The position numbers and the translations under genes are program-made. Shown one piece after another: positions 20,073-28,660 of a DNA stretch of 64,000 nucleotides (its first letter is position 1; each line of letters opens with the position of its first letter). Under the pieces are notes generated by a model. The model was not told the DNA's origin, ran no database searches, and saw nothing but the letters and a program-made list of their open reading frames with translations. The stretch is from positions 2,643,001 to 2,707,000 of the forward strand of contig NZ_JALPKR020000002.1 in the NCBI RefSeq assembly GCF_023195515.1, written 5' to 3'. The DNA comes from Variovorax sp. S12S4 (lineage in GTDB: Bacteria; Pseudomonadota; Gammaproteobacteria; Burkholderiales; Burkholderiaceae_C).

Positions 20073-20496
20073 GCGATGGCGTTTCGATCCTCTTTCTCTG
20101 GTGTGGGCGGTGGCCCTGTTCGTGGTTCTCGTGCTGCTGGCCACCGTCGGCGCGCGATGGGGCTGGCTGCGGAGTTTCTTCGGCGACGTGCTGGTCGTGG
20201 CGTGGGTCTATGTCGTCTTCAAGACCTTCATTGCCGCGCGCGTGCTGCCGTTGGCGCTGGCCGCGCTCGCGCTGGGCTTGGCGGTCGAGCTGGGCCAGTT
20301 CCTGGCATCGGCCTGGCACCTGCACATTCCGAACCGCGCCTTGCGCATCGTGCTCGGCAGTACGGCCGACTGGTGGGACGTGGTGGCCTACCTGATCGGC
20401 TTTGCGGCCGTCCTGGCCATCGAAGCGCTGTGCGGTGCAGTCAGGGCAACTCGGCCGACGGCATGCGCGCCACGATGGTCGAAGCCCGTCCGCTGA
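20071..20496 (+). CDS. DUF2809 family membrane protein
   Basis: A 141 aa protein with four hydrophobic spans and the conserved ending VLGSTADWWDVVAYLIGFAAVLAIE typical of DUF2809. Function unknown. The ATG at 20071 (MRWRFDPL) is preferred over upstream starts because the extension is not hydrophobic or conserved-looking and would overlap the divergent acyltransferase more deeply. The 3' end overlaps the convergent mtgA gene by 56 nt, so the two C-termini share DNA. Confidence 0.75.
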   Translation: MRWRFDPLSLVWAVALFVVLVLLATVGARWGWLRSFFGDVLVVAWVYVVFKTFIAARVLPLALAALALGLAVELGQFLASAWHLHIPNRALRIVLGSTADWWDVVAYLIGFAAVLAIEALCGAVRATRPTACAPRWSKPVR

Positions 20497-21187
20497 GGTA
20501 AGAAGACGAGCCCAGCCGGCGCTCGAAGAACTTGGGGCTGGGCAGCATCACCGCCAGACGCGCGGCCTCGCCGGCACTCAGGCGCGAGGCGGGTTTTCTG
20601 AAGTAGTACTGGGCGGCAGCCTCGGCACCGAACACGCCTTCGCCCCATTCGACATTGTTAAGATAGATCTCGAGGATGCGGCGCTTGTCGAGCAGCACCT
20701 CGAGCGTCATGGCGAGCACCAGTTCCTGGCCCTTGCGCAGCAGCGTGCGCTCGCCGGAAAGCAGCAGGTTCTTCGCGAGCTGCTGCGTGATGGTGGAACC
20801 GCCGCGCAACTGCACGGGTCGCACCGGCTTGCCGCGCGCAATGGCACGCGCCGCGCGCCGGGCCGCAAGCTCTTCGGCCTTGGCATTGCGCTGCCGCGCG
20901 CGTTCGATGGCTTCCCATTCCACGCCGTTGTGGTCGATGAAGTCGGCGTCCTCGCTGGCGATGACTGCCCGCTTGAGGTTGTCGCTGATCTGCGCGTAGG
21001 GCACCCACTCCTGGCGCCAGGCGCCCTTGCTGCCCTGGTGAATGGCGATCTGCCAGGCCTCGGAGCGCTGGAACGCCGTGCTCTGCGGAGCGATCACGGC
21101 CATGGCGGCAATGCGCGCCACGAAGAAAAGCTCGAGCGCCACCGCCGCGACCAGCAGGGACGCAATCAGCCGCAGCAGCCCCTTCAT
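20441..21187 (-). CDS. mtgA: Monofunctional biosynthetic peptidoglycan transglycosylase MtgA
   Basis: GT51 glycosyltransferase that polymerises lipid II without a transpeptidase domain. The 248 aa protein has an N-terminal membrane anchor (LLRLIASLLVAAVALELFF), the catalytic glutamate motif VIASEDADFIDHNGVEW, GGSTITQQLAKNLLLS, RKGQELVLAMTLE and KRRILEIYLNNVEWG. The start at 21187 overlaps the aroE stop (ATGA), so aroE-mtgA are coupled. Confidence 0.95.
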   Translation of the reverse strand: MKGLLRLIASLLVAAVALELFFVARIAAMAVIAPQSTAFQRSEAWQIAIHQGSKGAWRQEWVPYAQISDNLKRAVIASEDADFIDHNGVEWEAIERARQRNAKAEELAARRAARAIARGKPVRPVQLRGGSTITQQLAKNLLLSGERTLLRKGQELVLAMTLEVLLDKRRILEIYLNNVEWGEGVFGAEAAAQYYFRKPASRLSAGEAARLAVMLPSPKFFERRLGSSSYLSGRASTIVARMPSAELP

Positions 21188-22041
21188 TGGCCGGCGGCGA
21201 TTGAAGCGCGCAATTCGGCCAGCACCTGCGCAGCGGGCGGGCGCACGCCGCGCCAGGCCTCGAAGGCTTCGGCCGCTTGCTGGACCAGCATGCCGAGCCC
21301 ATCGCGTCCCACAGCGCCGTGCGCTTCGGCCCAGGCAATGAAGCCGGCGGCGGCAGAGCCGTACATCAGGTCGACCGCGAGCGCGCCGGGGCGCAGCACC
21401 TGCGCACGCACCGGCACCGCATCGCCCGCAAGGCTGGAGGCGGTGGCGTTGATCACCACGTCGAAATTGCCGGGTACTTCGTCGAGCGCCCACGCTTCGA
21501 GCGTGGCGCCGTGGCGCAAGGCCAAGGCCGCATGGCGCTGCACCAGGGCCATGGCTTTGCCGACGGTCCGGTTGGCCACCACGATGCGCGAGGCGCCCGC
21601 ATCGAGCAGCGGCCCGAGCACGCCCGCGGCAGCGCCGCCCGCGCCGATGAGCAGCAGTTCGCTGCCGGCCAACGGCACGGCGGCGTTGCGCACGATGTCG
21701 TTGACCAGGCCGATGCCGTCGGTGTTGTCGGCATGAACGCTGCCGTCCGCTTCGAAGCGCAGCATGTTCACCGCTTGCGCGAGCAGGGCGCGTTCGCTGG
21801 TGTGCTGTGCAATTGCGGCGGCATCGAACTTGAACGGCACCGTGACATTGCAGCCGCGCGCGGCGTTGCCCTGCTCCGCGGCTTCTCGCCGGAAGCCGGC
21901 GACGCCTTCGGCAAAGGCGCCGATCGGCACGAGCCGGCGGGTGTATTCCAGCTCCTGGCCGCAGAGCTCGGCAAATCGGGCATGGATGCGCGGCGAGCGG
22001 CTGTGCTCGACGGGGTTGCCCATTACGCAGTACAGGTCCAT
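21184..22041 (-). CDS. aroE: Shikimate dehydrogenase AroE
   Basis: NADPH-dependent reduction of 3-dehydroshikimate to shikimate. The 285 aa protein starts MDLYCVMGNPVEHSRSP, containing the substrate-binding N-P-x-x-H-S-x-S/P region. It then has NVTVPFKFDA with the catalytic lysine, DNTDGIGLVND, and the Rossmann loop LIGAGGAAAGV. The frame is open further upstream, but only this ATG gives a normal AroE N-terminus. Shikimate feeds the aromatic pathway whose first enzyme, AroG, is encoded at 32189. Confidence 0.96.
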   Translation of the reverse strand: MDLYCVMGNPVEHSRSPRIHARFAELCGQELEYTRRLVPIGAFAEGVAGFRREAAEQGNAARGCNVTVPFKFDAAAIAQHTSERALLAQAVNMLRFEADGSVHADNTDGIGLVNDIVRNAAVPLAGSELLLIGAGGAAAGVLGPLLDAGASRIVVANRTVGKAMALVQRHAALALRHGATLEAWALDEVPGNFDVVINATASSLAGDAVPVRAQVLRPGALAVDLMYGSAAAGFIAWAEAHGAVGRDGLGMLVQQAAEAFEAWRGVRPPAAQVLAELRASIAAGQ

Positions 22042-22075
22042 GGCGCCGTGATTCGCAGTCGTTGCTATTGGGTTG

Positions 22076-22927
22076 CTATTGAGAAGAGAGCTCGATGGTT
22101 TCGTCGCGCGTGAACTTGAAGCGCGACTGCAGCACGATCTGGTCGGTCTGCTTGCGCATCGCATCGGTGAACTTGCCGAAGTTGCCGATGCTGTGCACGA
22201 TCGCCTTGGCGCGCCGGTCGAGCGTGGTGTCGCCCGAGCTTTCATCGACCACGGTGTCGAGGATCTTGCCGTCGTGGTTGATGGTGATCGTCATCTTGAG
22301 CTGGCCGTAGAGCTTCTTGCCGGCCGCCGTGGGAAAGTTCTCGGTGCCCCGCACCTCGATGCGGCGGCGCAGTGTGTCCACGTAGATGGCATAGGCCGCC
22401 TCGCGTGTGGAAGGGCTCAGGTAGCGCTTCTTGGGGCGTGCGTTTTCTTCGTTCACGCGCCGTTCGATTTCGGCCAGCAGCTCGACCATCTGGCGCCGCT
22501 TTTCCTCGCGGGCCACGGCTTCCTTCGGGTCGCCCGAAACGCGTGGATCGGGCGCGGGCATGGCGGCCAGGTCGCGCTTGAGCTGCGCGAGCAGCTGCAT
22601 CTGCTGCGCCTGCATGGCCTCGACCTGGCGCTGCGCTTCCTCGGCGGAGTCGCCCACGGCGGTAAAGCTCGACGGCGGCAGCGGGCTTGTGGCGCGGCCC
22701 CGTTCGAGGTCGCCGCCGCCGGCCAGCGAGGTTTGCGCCATCACGCGGGCCGTGGCGTCGGGTTTGTCGTTGGTCTTGCTGTTGACCAGGATCACCTCGA
22801 GCGGCGTGTCGCTGAAGACCCGGTTGAACGATTCAGGGTCGACGAAGCGCACCGTCAGAAGCGCGGCGTGCGCGATGATCGACACACCGAGTGCAATCTG
22901 CAGCGTGCTCAGATCCCTGAAGTTCAT
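22076..22927 (-). CDS. TonB-family (energy transducer C-terminal domain) protein
   Basis: A 283 aa protein with a short cytoplasmic N-terminus, one membrane span (about 11-26, IALGVSIIAHAALLTV), a long charged Gln/Glu/Ala-rich stretch (about 90-160, likely helical), and a C-terminal TonB-like domain (LYGQLKMTITINHDGKILDTVVDESSG). TonB proteins carry proton-motive energy to outer-membrane transporters, but no exbB/exbD or receptor is adjacent, so the partner is unknown. It lies between aroE and the RNase II-family gene. Confidence 0.75.
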   Translation of the reverse strand: MNFRDLSTLQIALGVSIIAHAALLTVRFVDPESFNRVFSDTPLEVILVNSKTNDKPDATARVMAQTSLAGGGDLERGRATSPLPPSSFTAVGDSAEEAQRQVEAMQAQQMQLLAQLKRDLAAMPAPDPRVSGDPKEAVAREEKRRQMVELLAEIERRVNEENARPKKRYLSPSTREAAYAIYVDTLRRRIEVRGTENFPTAAGKKLYGQLKMTITINHDGKILDTVVDESSGDTTLDRRAKAIVHSIGNFGKFTDAMRKQTDQIVLQSRFKFTRDETIELSSQ

Positions 22928-22978
22928 TGACGACGCTCCTCGCGGCTCATTGAATGGTTTTTATGTTCCGCGCGGCGC

Positions 22979-25036
22979 TCACGCCGGCGTGTTCTCCGGT
23001 GCCGGCTCGCTGTCGGTAAGGTCGACCGCAATCGCGATGGGACCGGCCACTTCTTCTTCCTCGTCGCCGCTTTCCTCGTCGGCTGCGGCATCCGCCTTGG
23101 GCGCATCGAGGCGCTCGAGCACCGTGCCGTGCACGTCGAGCGCAATTTCGTCGATCTCGCCGAGCTTCACGCGCAGGCGCGCACCGCGCTCCTGCTGGCC
23201 CGCCACCGGGAACACCAGCGGCAGCGTGTCCGCACGCACCAGCGCGCCGTTCTGTATGTCCTTGATGACAGTGACTTCAAGCTCGGTGATGCCTTGCTGC
23301 TCCAGGTACTTGAGCGTCCAGAAGCGTTCCATGCCGCCCTGATAGGCGTTGTAGGTTGCGTAGGCGGCGTCGAAGCCCGAGAGAATCGAGAACAGGTCGG
23401 CGTCCTTCGGCTTGAAGGGTGCGGCCAGCGCGGCCGTCTTGCCGTGGCGGGCGGCCGCAATGATCTGCCACTGGTTCACGAGGTCGGTATAGCGGCGCAG
23501 CGGCGAGGTGCTCCAGGCGTAGCTCTTCACGCCCAGGCCCGCATGCGGCAATGCCCGCGTGCCCATGCGCACCTTGATGCCCGGCGCCAGGCTCGCCTGG
23601 CTGCGGTAGAGGCCGGGCACGCCGAGTTCGCCGAGCCAGCCGCCCCAGCTGCTGTTGGCCAGGATCATGGCCTCGGACACGATCAGGTCGAGCGGCGCAC
23701 CGCGTTGGCGCGTGGTGATCTGCACCTGCTCGCTGCCATCCGGCTCGCCGTCATTGCCGACCAGGCGAAAGTTGTAGTCGGGCCGGTTGAAGTTCTCGGG
23801 CTTGCCGCGCACCACTTCGCGCTGGGCCTTCAGCTGCTTTGCGAGACGGAACAGGAAGGAGAGCGGGGCACGCAGCTTTGCAGCAGCCTCCGGCGTGTTC
23901 TCGTTCGTGAAAGACGCGTCTTCGAGCCAGGGCTGGGTGACGATGCTGTCGAGTTGGTCGTGGCGCAGATTGGCCACGATGGGCACGCGTTCGAGCTTGG
24001 TCTCGCTGGACTGCAGTTCGAGCGTGGCTTCGTCGAAGCGCACGTAGAGCGACACGGCCGGCCGGTCGCCGCCTTCGAGCAGCGTGTAGGCGTTGACCAC
24101 CTCGTCGGGCAGCATGGTGATCTTGTGGCCCGGCATGTAGACCGTGGACATGCGTGCGCGCGCCACCTGGTCGATGGCGCTGCCCGGCGTGAGCGCAAGG
24201 CCCGGCGCGGCAATATGGATGCCGACCGTGACGGTGCCGCTGCCCAGGCCCTGCACCGACAGCGCATCGTCGATTTCAGTGGTTTGCGAATCGTCGATCG
24301 AGAAAGCCTGCACGCCGTCGGCCAGCGGCAGGTCGTCGGCGATGGCGGGCGCGGCGAGCGCCGGAAAACCCGTGCCTTTCGGAAAATTCTCGAAAAGGAA
24401 GCGGCGCCAGTGAAACTGGTAGGGCGAATCGATGGCGCCGGCGCGCTCCAGCAGTTCGAGCGGCGGGCGCTGCGTGGCGCGCGCGGCGTCGACCACGGCC
24501 TTGTACTCGGGCGCGTTCTTGTCGGGCTTGAACAGGATCTTGTAGAGCTGCTCGCGAATCGGCTGCGGGCACACGCCTTCGGCCAGCTGCCCGGCCCACT
24601 CGACGATTTGCGCCTGGACGACTTTTTTCTTTTCGATGGCGGCCAGCGCCTGCTGCACGATTTCGGCCGGCGCCTTCTTGAAGCGCCCTTTGCCTGCGCG
24701 GCGAAAGTAGTGCGGTGCCTCGAACAGCGCGAACAGCGCGGCGGCCTGCTGTGCGAGCGTGGGCTTGTCGCTGAAATAGTCGGCCGCGAGTTCTGCAAAG
24801 CCGAATTCGCCTTCGGCCGCAAACTCCCATGCGAGGTCGAGGTCCATTGTGGCGGCGATGGCGCGCGCTTCGGCAATCAGCTCGGCCGGGGCCGGCTTCT
24901 CGAAACGCAACACGATATTGGCGCCCTTGACCTTGAGGCGCTTGCCGGTGTCGAGCTCGACCTGCGCCGATGCTTCGGCCTCCGACAGCACGCGGCCGCC
25001 GAGGTACTTGCCGGCTTCTTCAAACAATACAAACAT
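22979..25036 (-). CDS. RNase II/RNB-family ribonuclease
   Basis: Probable 3'-5' exoribonuclease, 685 aa. The RNB catalytic domain starts near residue 245 with SIDDSQTTEIDDALSV, whose aspartates coordinate the catalytic magnesium, and includes ARARMSTVYMPGHKITMLPDEVVN and the late SPLRRYTDLVNQWQI arginine motif. A C-terminal beta-rich region (about 590-640) may be an S1-like domain, and the tail is acidic (DEESGDEEEE). The N-terminal cold-shock pair typical of E. coli RNase II/R is not obvious. Often annotated in Burkholderiales as an RNB domain-containing protein. Confidence 0.85.
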   Translation of the reverse strand: MFVLFEEAGKYLGGRVLSEAEASAQVELDTGKRLKVKGANIVLRFEKPAPAELIAEARAIAATMDLDLAWEFAAEGEFGFAELAADYFSDKPTLAQQAAALFALFEAPHYFRRAGKGRFKKAPAEIVQQALAAIEKKKVVQAQIVEWAGQLAEGVCPQPIREQLYKILFKPDKNAPEYKAVVDAARATQRPPLELLERAGAIDSPYQFHWRRFLFENFPKGTGFPALAAPAIADDLPLADGVQAFSIDDSQTTEIDDALSVQGLGSGTVTVGIHIAAPGLALTPGSAIDQVARARMSTVYMPGHKITMLPDEVVNAYTLLEGGDRPAVSLYVRFDEATLELQSSETKLERVPIVANLRHDQLDSIVTQPWLEDASFTNENTPEAAAKLRAPLSFLFRLAKQLKAQREVVRGKPENFNRPDYNFRLVGNDGEPDGSEQVQITTRQRGAPLDLIVSEAMILANSSWGGWLGELGVPGLYRSQASLAPGIKVRMGTRALPHAGLGVKSYAWSTSPLRRYTDLVNQWQIIAAARHGKTAALAAPFKPKDADLFSILSGFDAAYATYNAYQGGMERFWTLKYLEQQGITELEVTVIKDIQNGALVRADTLPLVFPVAGQQERGARLRVKLGEIDEIALDVHGTVLERLDAPKADAAADEESGDEEEEVAGPIAIAVDLTDSEPAPENTPA

Positions 25037-25087
25037 GAGCCGATTGTCCCACGCTGGACCCGGCCCGCCGCTCGGCGCCGGAGGACT

Positions 25088-25681
25088 TCAGACCGGGTTG
25101 ATGAAGTCGATGACGTCGTCCAGATGGTTCTGCTCGAAATCGGACAGCGCGTGGTCGCCTCCCTCGAGCAGCTTGATGTTGCTATCGGGGTAGCGTGCGG
25201 ACATTTCGTGCCAGTCGAGCGCCTCGTCGCCCTTGGCGATGATGGCCAGCACGCGCTCGGGGCGCGTGAGGGCGCCAACCTCCATGGTGCGCAGCTCCTG
25301 GATGTACTCGGGCCGGAAATAGAAGTGCTCGGCCGGGTCCTGCCACGTGGTCTGGTCGCCGATATAGAGCTGCAGGTCGCGCGCGGGGTGCACGGCGGGG
25401 TTGAGCAGCACGGTGCGGCAGCGCGTCATTCCCGCAACGTAGGTGGCATAGAAGCCGCCGAGCGATGAACCGACCACGGCCATCGACTTGCGCGGCCAGT
25501 CGGCAATGCCTTTCATCACCATGTCGATCGCTTCGCGCGGAGAGGGTGGCAACTGCGGGCACCACCACTGCAGGTTGGGGTGCTCCAGCGCCACGCGCCG
25601 CGCCATCAGCCGCGCCTTGGTCGAGCGGGGCGAGGAGCGGAAACCGTGCAGATACAACAGGTGAGTGGTTTTCGGATCCAT
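25088..25681 (-). CDS. YqiA/YcfP-like alpha/beta-hydrolase (putative esterase)
   Basis: A 197 aa single-domain esterase-like protein. LLYLHGFRSSP forms the oxyanion region, VVGSSLGGFYAT the nucleophile elbow (G-S-S-L-G), and GGDHALSDF supplies the candidate catalytic histidine. Substrate unknown. ATG 25681 fits the family N-terminus. An in-frame ATG at 25747 has a GAGGA box 4 nt upstream and would add 22 residues, so the start is uncertain. The gene is divergent from the response regulator at 26051. Confidence 0.8.
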   Translation of the reverse strand: MDPKTTHLLYLHGFRSSPRSTKARLMARRVALEHPNLQWWCPQLPPSPREAIDMVMKGIADWPRKSMAVVGSSLGGFYATYVAGMTRCRTVLLNPAVHPARDLQLYIGDQTTWQDPAEHFYFRPEYIQELRTMEVGALTRPERVLAIIAKGDEALDWHEMSARYPDSNIKLLEGGDHALSDFEQNHLDDVIDFINPV

Positions 25682-26050
25682 GCGAGGCGGAGACTGAAAA
25701 TGTTGCGTTCGACGCAACTCCATAGAAGGAGCCGGGTAATTTTGCATGAGGTCCTCGTGCGGGGCGCGGGTGCCGGTGAGGGCTCTCGCATGCAGGCTTC
25801 GTGCGGGGAGGTGAATGTTTACCACTGGAATCTCCGGCCCGCGGGATTTTTCTGCATCCGATCGGGCGCGGGCCGTGTCCCGGAACCCGAAAGTACTCAG
25901 CTGATGCACCAGGAATGGCCAAGTTCGCCTGGTGCTGTTGCGTTTTTGCAAGCGGCGCGAAGTTTCGCGGCCCGGGATCGATGCCTGCATCCCATGAAGA
26001 TGGGAGGTGCCGCGGCCTTTTGAATCGATGTGGCGGCTTATGCTAAGCCC
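25682..26050. other. 369-nt divergent intergenic region
   Basis: Separates the esterase (-) from the response regulator (+). I see no convincing gene. A perfect small hairpin, tcccat-gaag-atggga, is at 25990-26005. TATGCT at 26039-26044 sits 6 nt before ATG 26051 and could be a -10 for a leaderless message. Confidence 0.5.
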
Positions 26051-26776
26051 ATGAATATCGAGGCTCCTGATCCTGGAACGGCACGCCGCTGGGGCGTGCT
26101 CGTGGTCGAGGACGACAGCCGCGCGCGTGCCTTCTTCGAGGCCAGCGTGCAGCGCAGCGCAAGCCTCTTCTGGCTTGGAAGCGCCGGCACCGTGCATGAG
26201 GCATTGGCATGGCTTGCGCAGACCGCCACCATTCCCGACGTGCTGCTGGTCGATCTCGGCATGCCCGACGGCAGCGGGCTGGACGTGATCCGCGAGGCCG
26301 TCGCGCGCTTTCCGGGCTGCGAACCGCTGGTGATCTCGGTCTTCGGCGACGAGGAAAACGTGCTTTCCAGCATCGAGGCCGGCGCTGTCGGCTACATCCA
26401 CAAGGACGCGGCACCCGAGGACATCGCGCAGACCATCGTCGAGATGAAGGCCGGTGCGTCCCCGATCTCGCCCATGATCGCGCGGCGGGTGCTTGCCAAG
26501 TACCGCAGCCTGCAGACGGCGGGCACGCCCGCCGCGGCAGTGCCCCAGGCGGCCATCGACAGCACGGCGCCCAGCCTGCTCTCCGCCCGTGAACATGAAG
26601 TGCTGACGCTGATCGCGCGCGGCTTCTCCTATGCGGAAATCGCCCGGCTCAAGGGGTTGAGCGTGCACACGGTGCAAACCCACATCAAGAATCTCTACGG
26701 CAAGCTGGCGGTGCATTCCAAGAGCGAGGCGGTGTTCGAAGCGACGCGCCTCGGCCTGCTGTCCCACCCCGGGTGA
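26051..26776 (+). CDS. NarL/LuxR-family response regulator
   Basis: A 241 aa two-domain regulator. The receiver domain has the acidic pair VVEDD near residues 18-22, the phospho-acceptor Asp68 in LLVDLGMPDG, and the lysine in YIHKDA. The output domain has the LuxR helix-turn-helix: LSAREHEVLTLIARGFSYAEIARLKGLSVHTVQTHIKNLYGKL. ATG 26051 is preferred to the upstream in-frame ATG at 26030. The stop overlaps the GTG of the kinase gene, so the two form a two-component operon. Stimulus and targets are not evident. Confidence 0.9.
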   Translation: MNIEAPDPGTARRWGVLVVEDDSRARAFFEASVQRSASLFWLGSAGTVHEALAWLAQTATIPDVLLVDLGMPDGSGLDVIREAVARFPGCEPLVISVFGDEENVLSSIEAGAVGYIHKDAAPEDIAQTIVEMKAGASPISPMIARRVLAKYRSLQTAGTPAAAVPQAAIDSTAPSLLSAREHEVLTLIARGFSYAEIARLKGLSVHTVQTHIKNLYGKLAVHSKSEAVFEATRLGLLSHPG

Positions 26777-28629
26777 GCCGTGTGGCGGGGCGCATGTTCG
26801 CAAGGCCGTGGAGGGCGCTGTTCGCGCTCTGGCTTGCGGTAGTCCTGCTGGCGCCGGCGGTTGCCGCGGCGGCGGATGGCCCCCTTGAGCTGCGCAGCGG
26901 CACGGCGACCGTCACCGTCGACGGCGCCACGCGGACAGCGCCCGTCGAGCTTTCCTACCATTGGGATCGCCAGCACCGGGGGCGCCCCGGCTTCGCGAGC
27001 TTCGAACTGCCTTTCACGCTCGACGCCGCGCCCGAGACGCCATGGGGCATCTTCATTCCGCGGGCCGGTAACGTCCTCGAGGTGTCGCTCAACGACGCAT
27101 TGCTGCAGGTGTACGGCGATCTGGACCGCGGCAACGGGCCCGACTACGCCAAGGCGCCCATCTATGTGCCGATTCCGGGGCATTTGCTGAAAGCAGGCGA
27201 CAACCGCTTGCAGATTCGCATCCGCGCCGACGGCGCCCGGCGGGCCGGGCTTTCACGCGTGACGATCGGGCCGGCTACCCCCGTGCGCACCGAGCTTTTC
27301 GAAACCGCCTATGGCTGGCGCTTTACGGGCTCGGTGCTCCTGAGTGCCTTCAGCCTCATCGTCGGCGGCATTGCACTGGCGCTGTGGCTCACCCAGGTGG
27401 ACGCCGACGCGGTGGGGCGGCATCGGCGCGACGGCATCTATTTCTGGACGGCGCTCGCCGAATTCTGCTGGGCGCTGCGCGTGGCCGACGGCGTGATTGC
27501 CGAACCGCCTCTGCCTTGGCCGGCCTGGGGTGTGCTCATGGCCGCCTGCTATGCCGGCTGGGCGGCGTCCGCCATGATGTTCTGCTACCACCTGGCGGGC
27601 TGGGACCACAGGTCCCGCATGCGCTGGCTGCGGTGGCCAATGGCGGGAGTGGTTGCCGGAACGGTCGCCGCAAGCTCGATGGCGCTGTTCCGCGAGGAGC
27701 CGTATTGGCTTACCGGCTGGCTTGCGGCGGAGATCGTGTTCATCGCGCTGTTCGTCTGCGCCTTCGTGGTGGCGACTGTGCGGCGACCGAACCTGGGGCT
27801 CCTGCTGGTGGCGGCCGCCGCGCTGGCAACGCTGGGCTTCGGCATCCGGGACTGGCTGGTGATCCGCCTGAGCGACGCCTACGGCGAAACCACCTGGGTG
27901 CGCTATTCCTCCGTGTTCTTCGGTATTGCGCTGCTGCTGATCGTGCTGCGTCGCTTTCGCGCCGCCAGCATCGAAGCGCGCGGCTCGGTGGCGGCGCTGG
28001 CCCAGCGGGTGGCGCAGCGCGAACGCGAGCTCGCATCGACCTTCGCGGCGCTGGAGCAGGTGGCGCGCGACCAGGCCCGCACCCACGAGCGCGAACGCAT
28101 CCTGCGCGACATGCACGACGGCGTGGGCTCGCACATCAGCTCGGCCATCCGGCAACTGCAGTCCGGCCAAGCCAGCTCCGAAGAGCTGCTGCGCACGCTG
28201 CGCGACTCCCTCGACCAGCTCAAGCTCTCGATCGACTCCATTCACCTGCCGCCGGGCGACGTGGGCGCCCTGCTGGCAGCGCTGCGCTACCGGCTGGAGC
28301 CGCGCCTGGCGGCCGCGGGCATCCGGCTGGAGTGGGGCGTGGAAGAGGTGCCGACGGTAAAGGGGCTCGATGCGCAAGGCATGCGGCAATTGCAGTTCCT
28401 GCTGTTCGAGGCGGTTTCCAACGTGATGCAGCATGCCCAGGCAAAGACGCTGCGGATCGAGTCGGAAGCGCCGGCCGGAAAGGTGCAGTTGCGCGTGATC
28501 GATGACGGCCGGGGTTTCGACGCGTCCCAGGTGCCGCGGGCGCTCACGGAGCGTGCCGGCGCCGTCGGCGCGCGGCTGGCGGTCGAAAGCCGACCGGGAC
28601 GCACGGTCGTTCAGTTCGAATTCGACTGA
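26773..28629 (+). CDS. Membrane sensor histidine kinase, NarX/DesK-like
   Basis: A 618 aa kinase. It has an N-terminal signal-like segment (ALFALWLAVVLLAPAVAAAA), a periplasmic beta-rich domain (about 35-180, similar in layout to 7TM-DISM sensors), about seven membrane spans (about 190-395), a coiled-coil stretch, and a DHp helix with phospho-acceptor His448 in RDMHDGVGSH. The ATPase domain has FEAVSNVMQHAQA and DDGRGFD. The GTG start overlaps the preceding stop (GTGA), coupling it to its regulator. The extracellular ligand is unknown. Confidence 0.88.
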   Translation: MSRVAGRMFARPWRALFALWLAVVLLAPAVAAAADGPLELRSGTATVTVDGATRTAPVELSYHWDRQHRGRPGFASFELPFTLDAAPETPWGIFIPRAGNVLEVSLNDALLQVYGDLDRGNGPDYAKAPIYVPIPGHLLKAGDNRLQIRIRADGARRAGLSRVTIGPATPVRTELFETAYGWRFTGSVLLSAFSLIVGGIALALWLTQVDADAVGRHRRDGIYFWTALAEFCWALRVADGVIAEPPLPWPAWGVLMAACYAGWAASAMMFCYHLAGWDHRSRMRWLRWPMAGVVAGTVAASSMALFREEPYWLTGWLAAEIVFIALFVCAFVVATVRRPNLGLLLVAAAALATLGFGIRDWLVIRLSDAYGETTWVRYSSVFFGIALLLIVLRRFRAASIEARGSVAALAQRVAQRERELASTFAALEQVARDQARTHERERILRDMHDGVGSHISSAIRQLQSGQASSEELLRTLRDSLDQLKLSIDSIHLPPGDVGALLAALRYRLEPRLAAAGIRLEWGVEEVPTVKGLDAQGMRQLQFLLFEAVSNVMQHAQAKTLRIESEAPAGKVQLRVIDDGRGFDASQVPRALTERAGAVGARLAVESRPGRTVVQFEFD

Positions 28630-28647
28630 CCGGGCGTGCCGGGCGCG

Positions 28648-28653
28648 GATAAT
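28648..28653 (+). promoter_or_regulatory. Possible -10 of rodA (leaderless start)
   Basis: GATAAT lies 7 nt before the rodA ATG at 28661, and no Shine-Dalgarno lies between. It falls in the 31-nt gap after the kinase gene. Confidence 0.35.
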
Positions 28654-28660
28654 CCAGCCC

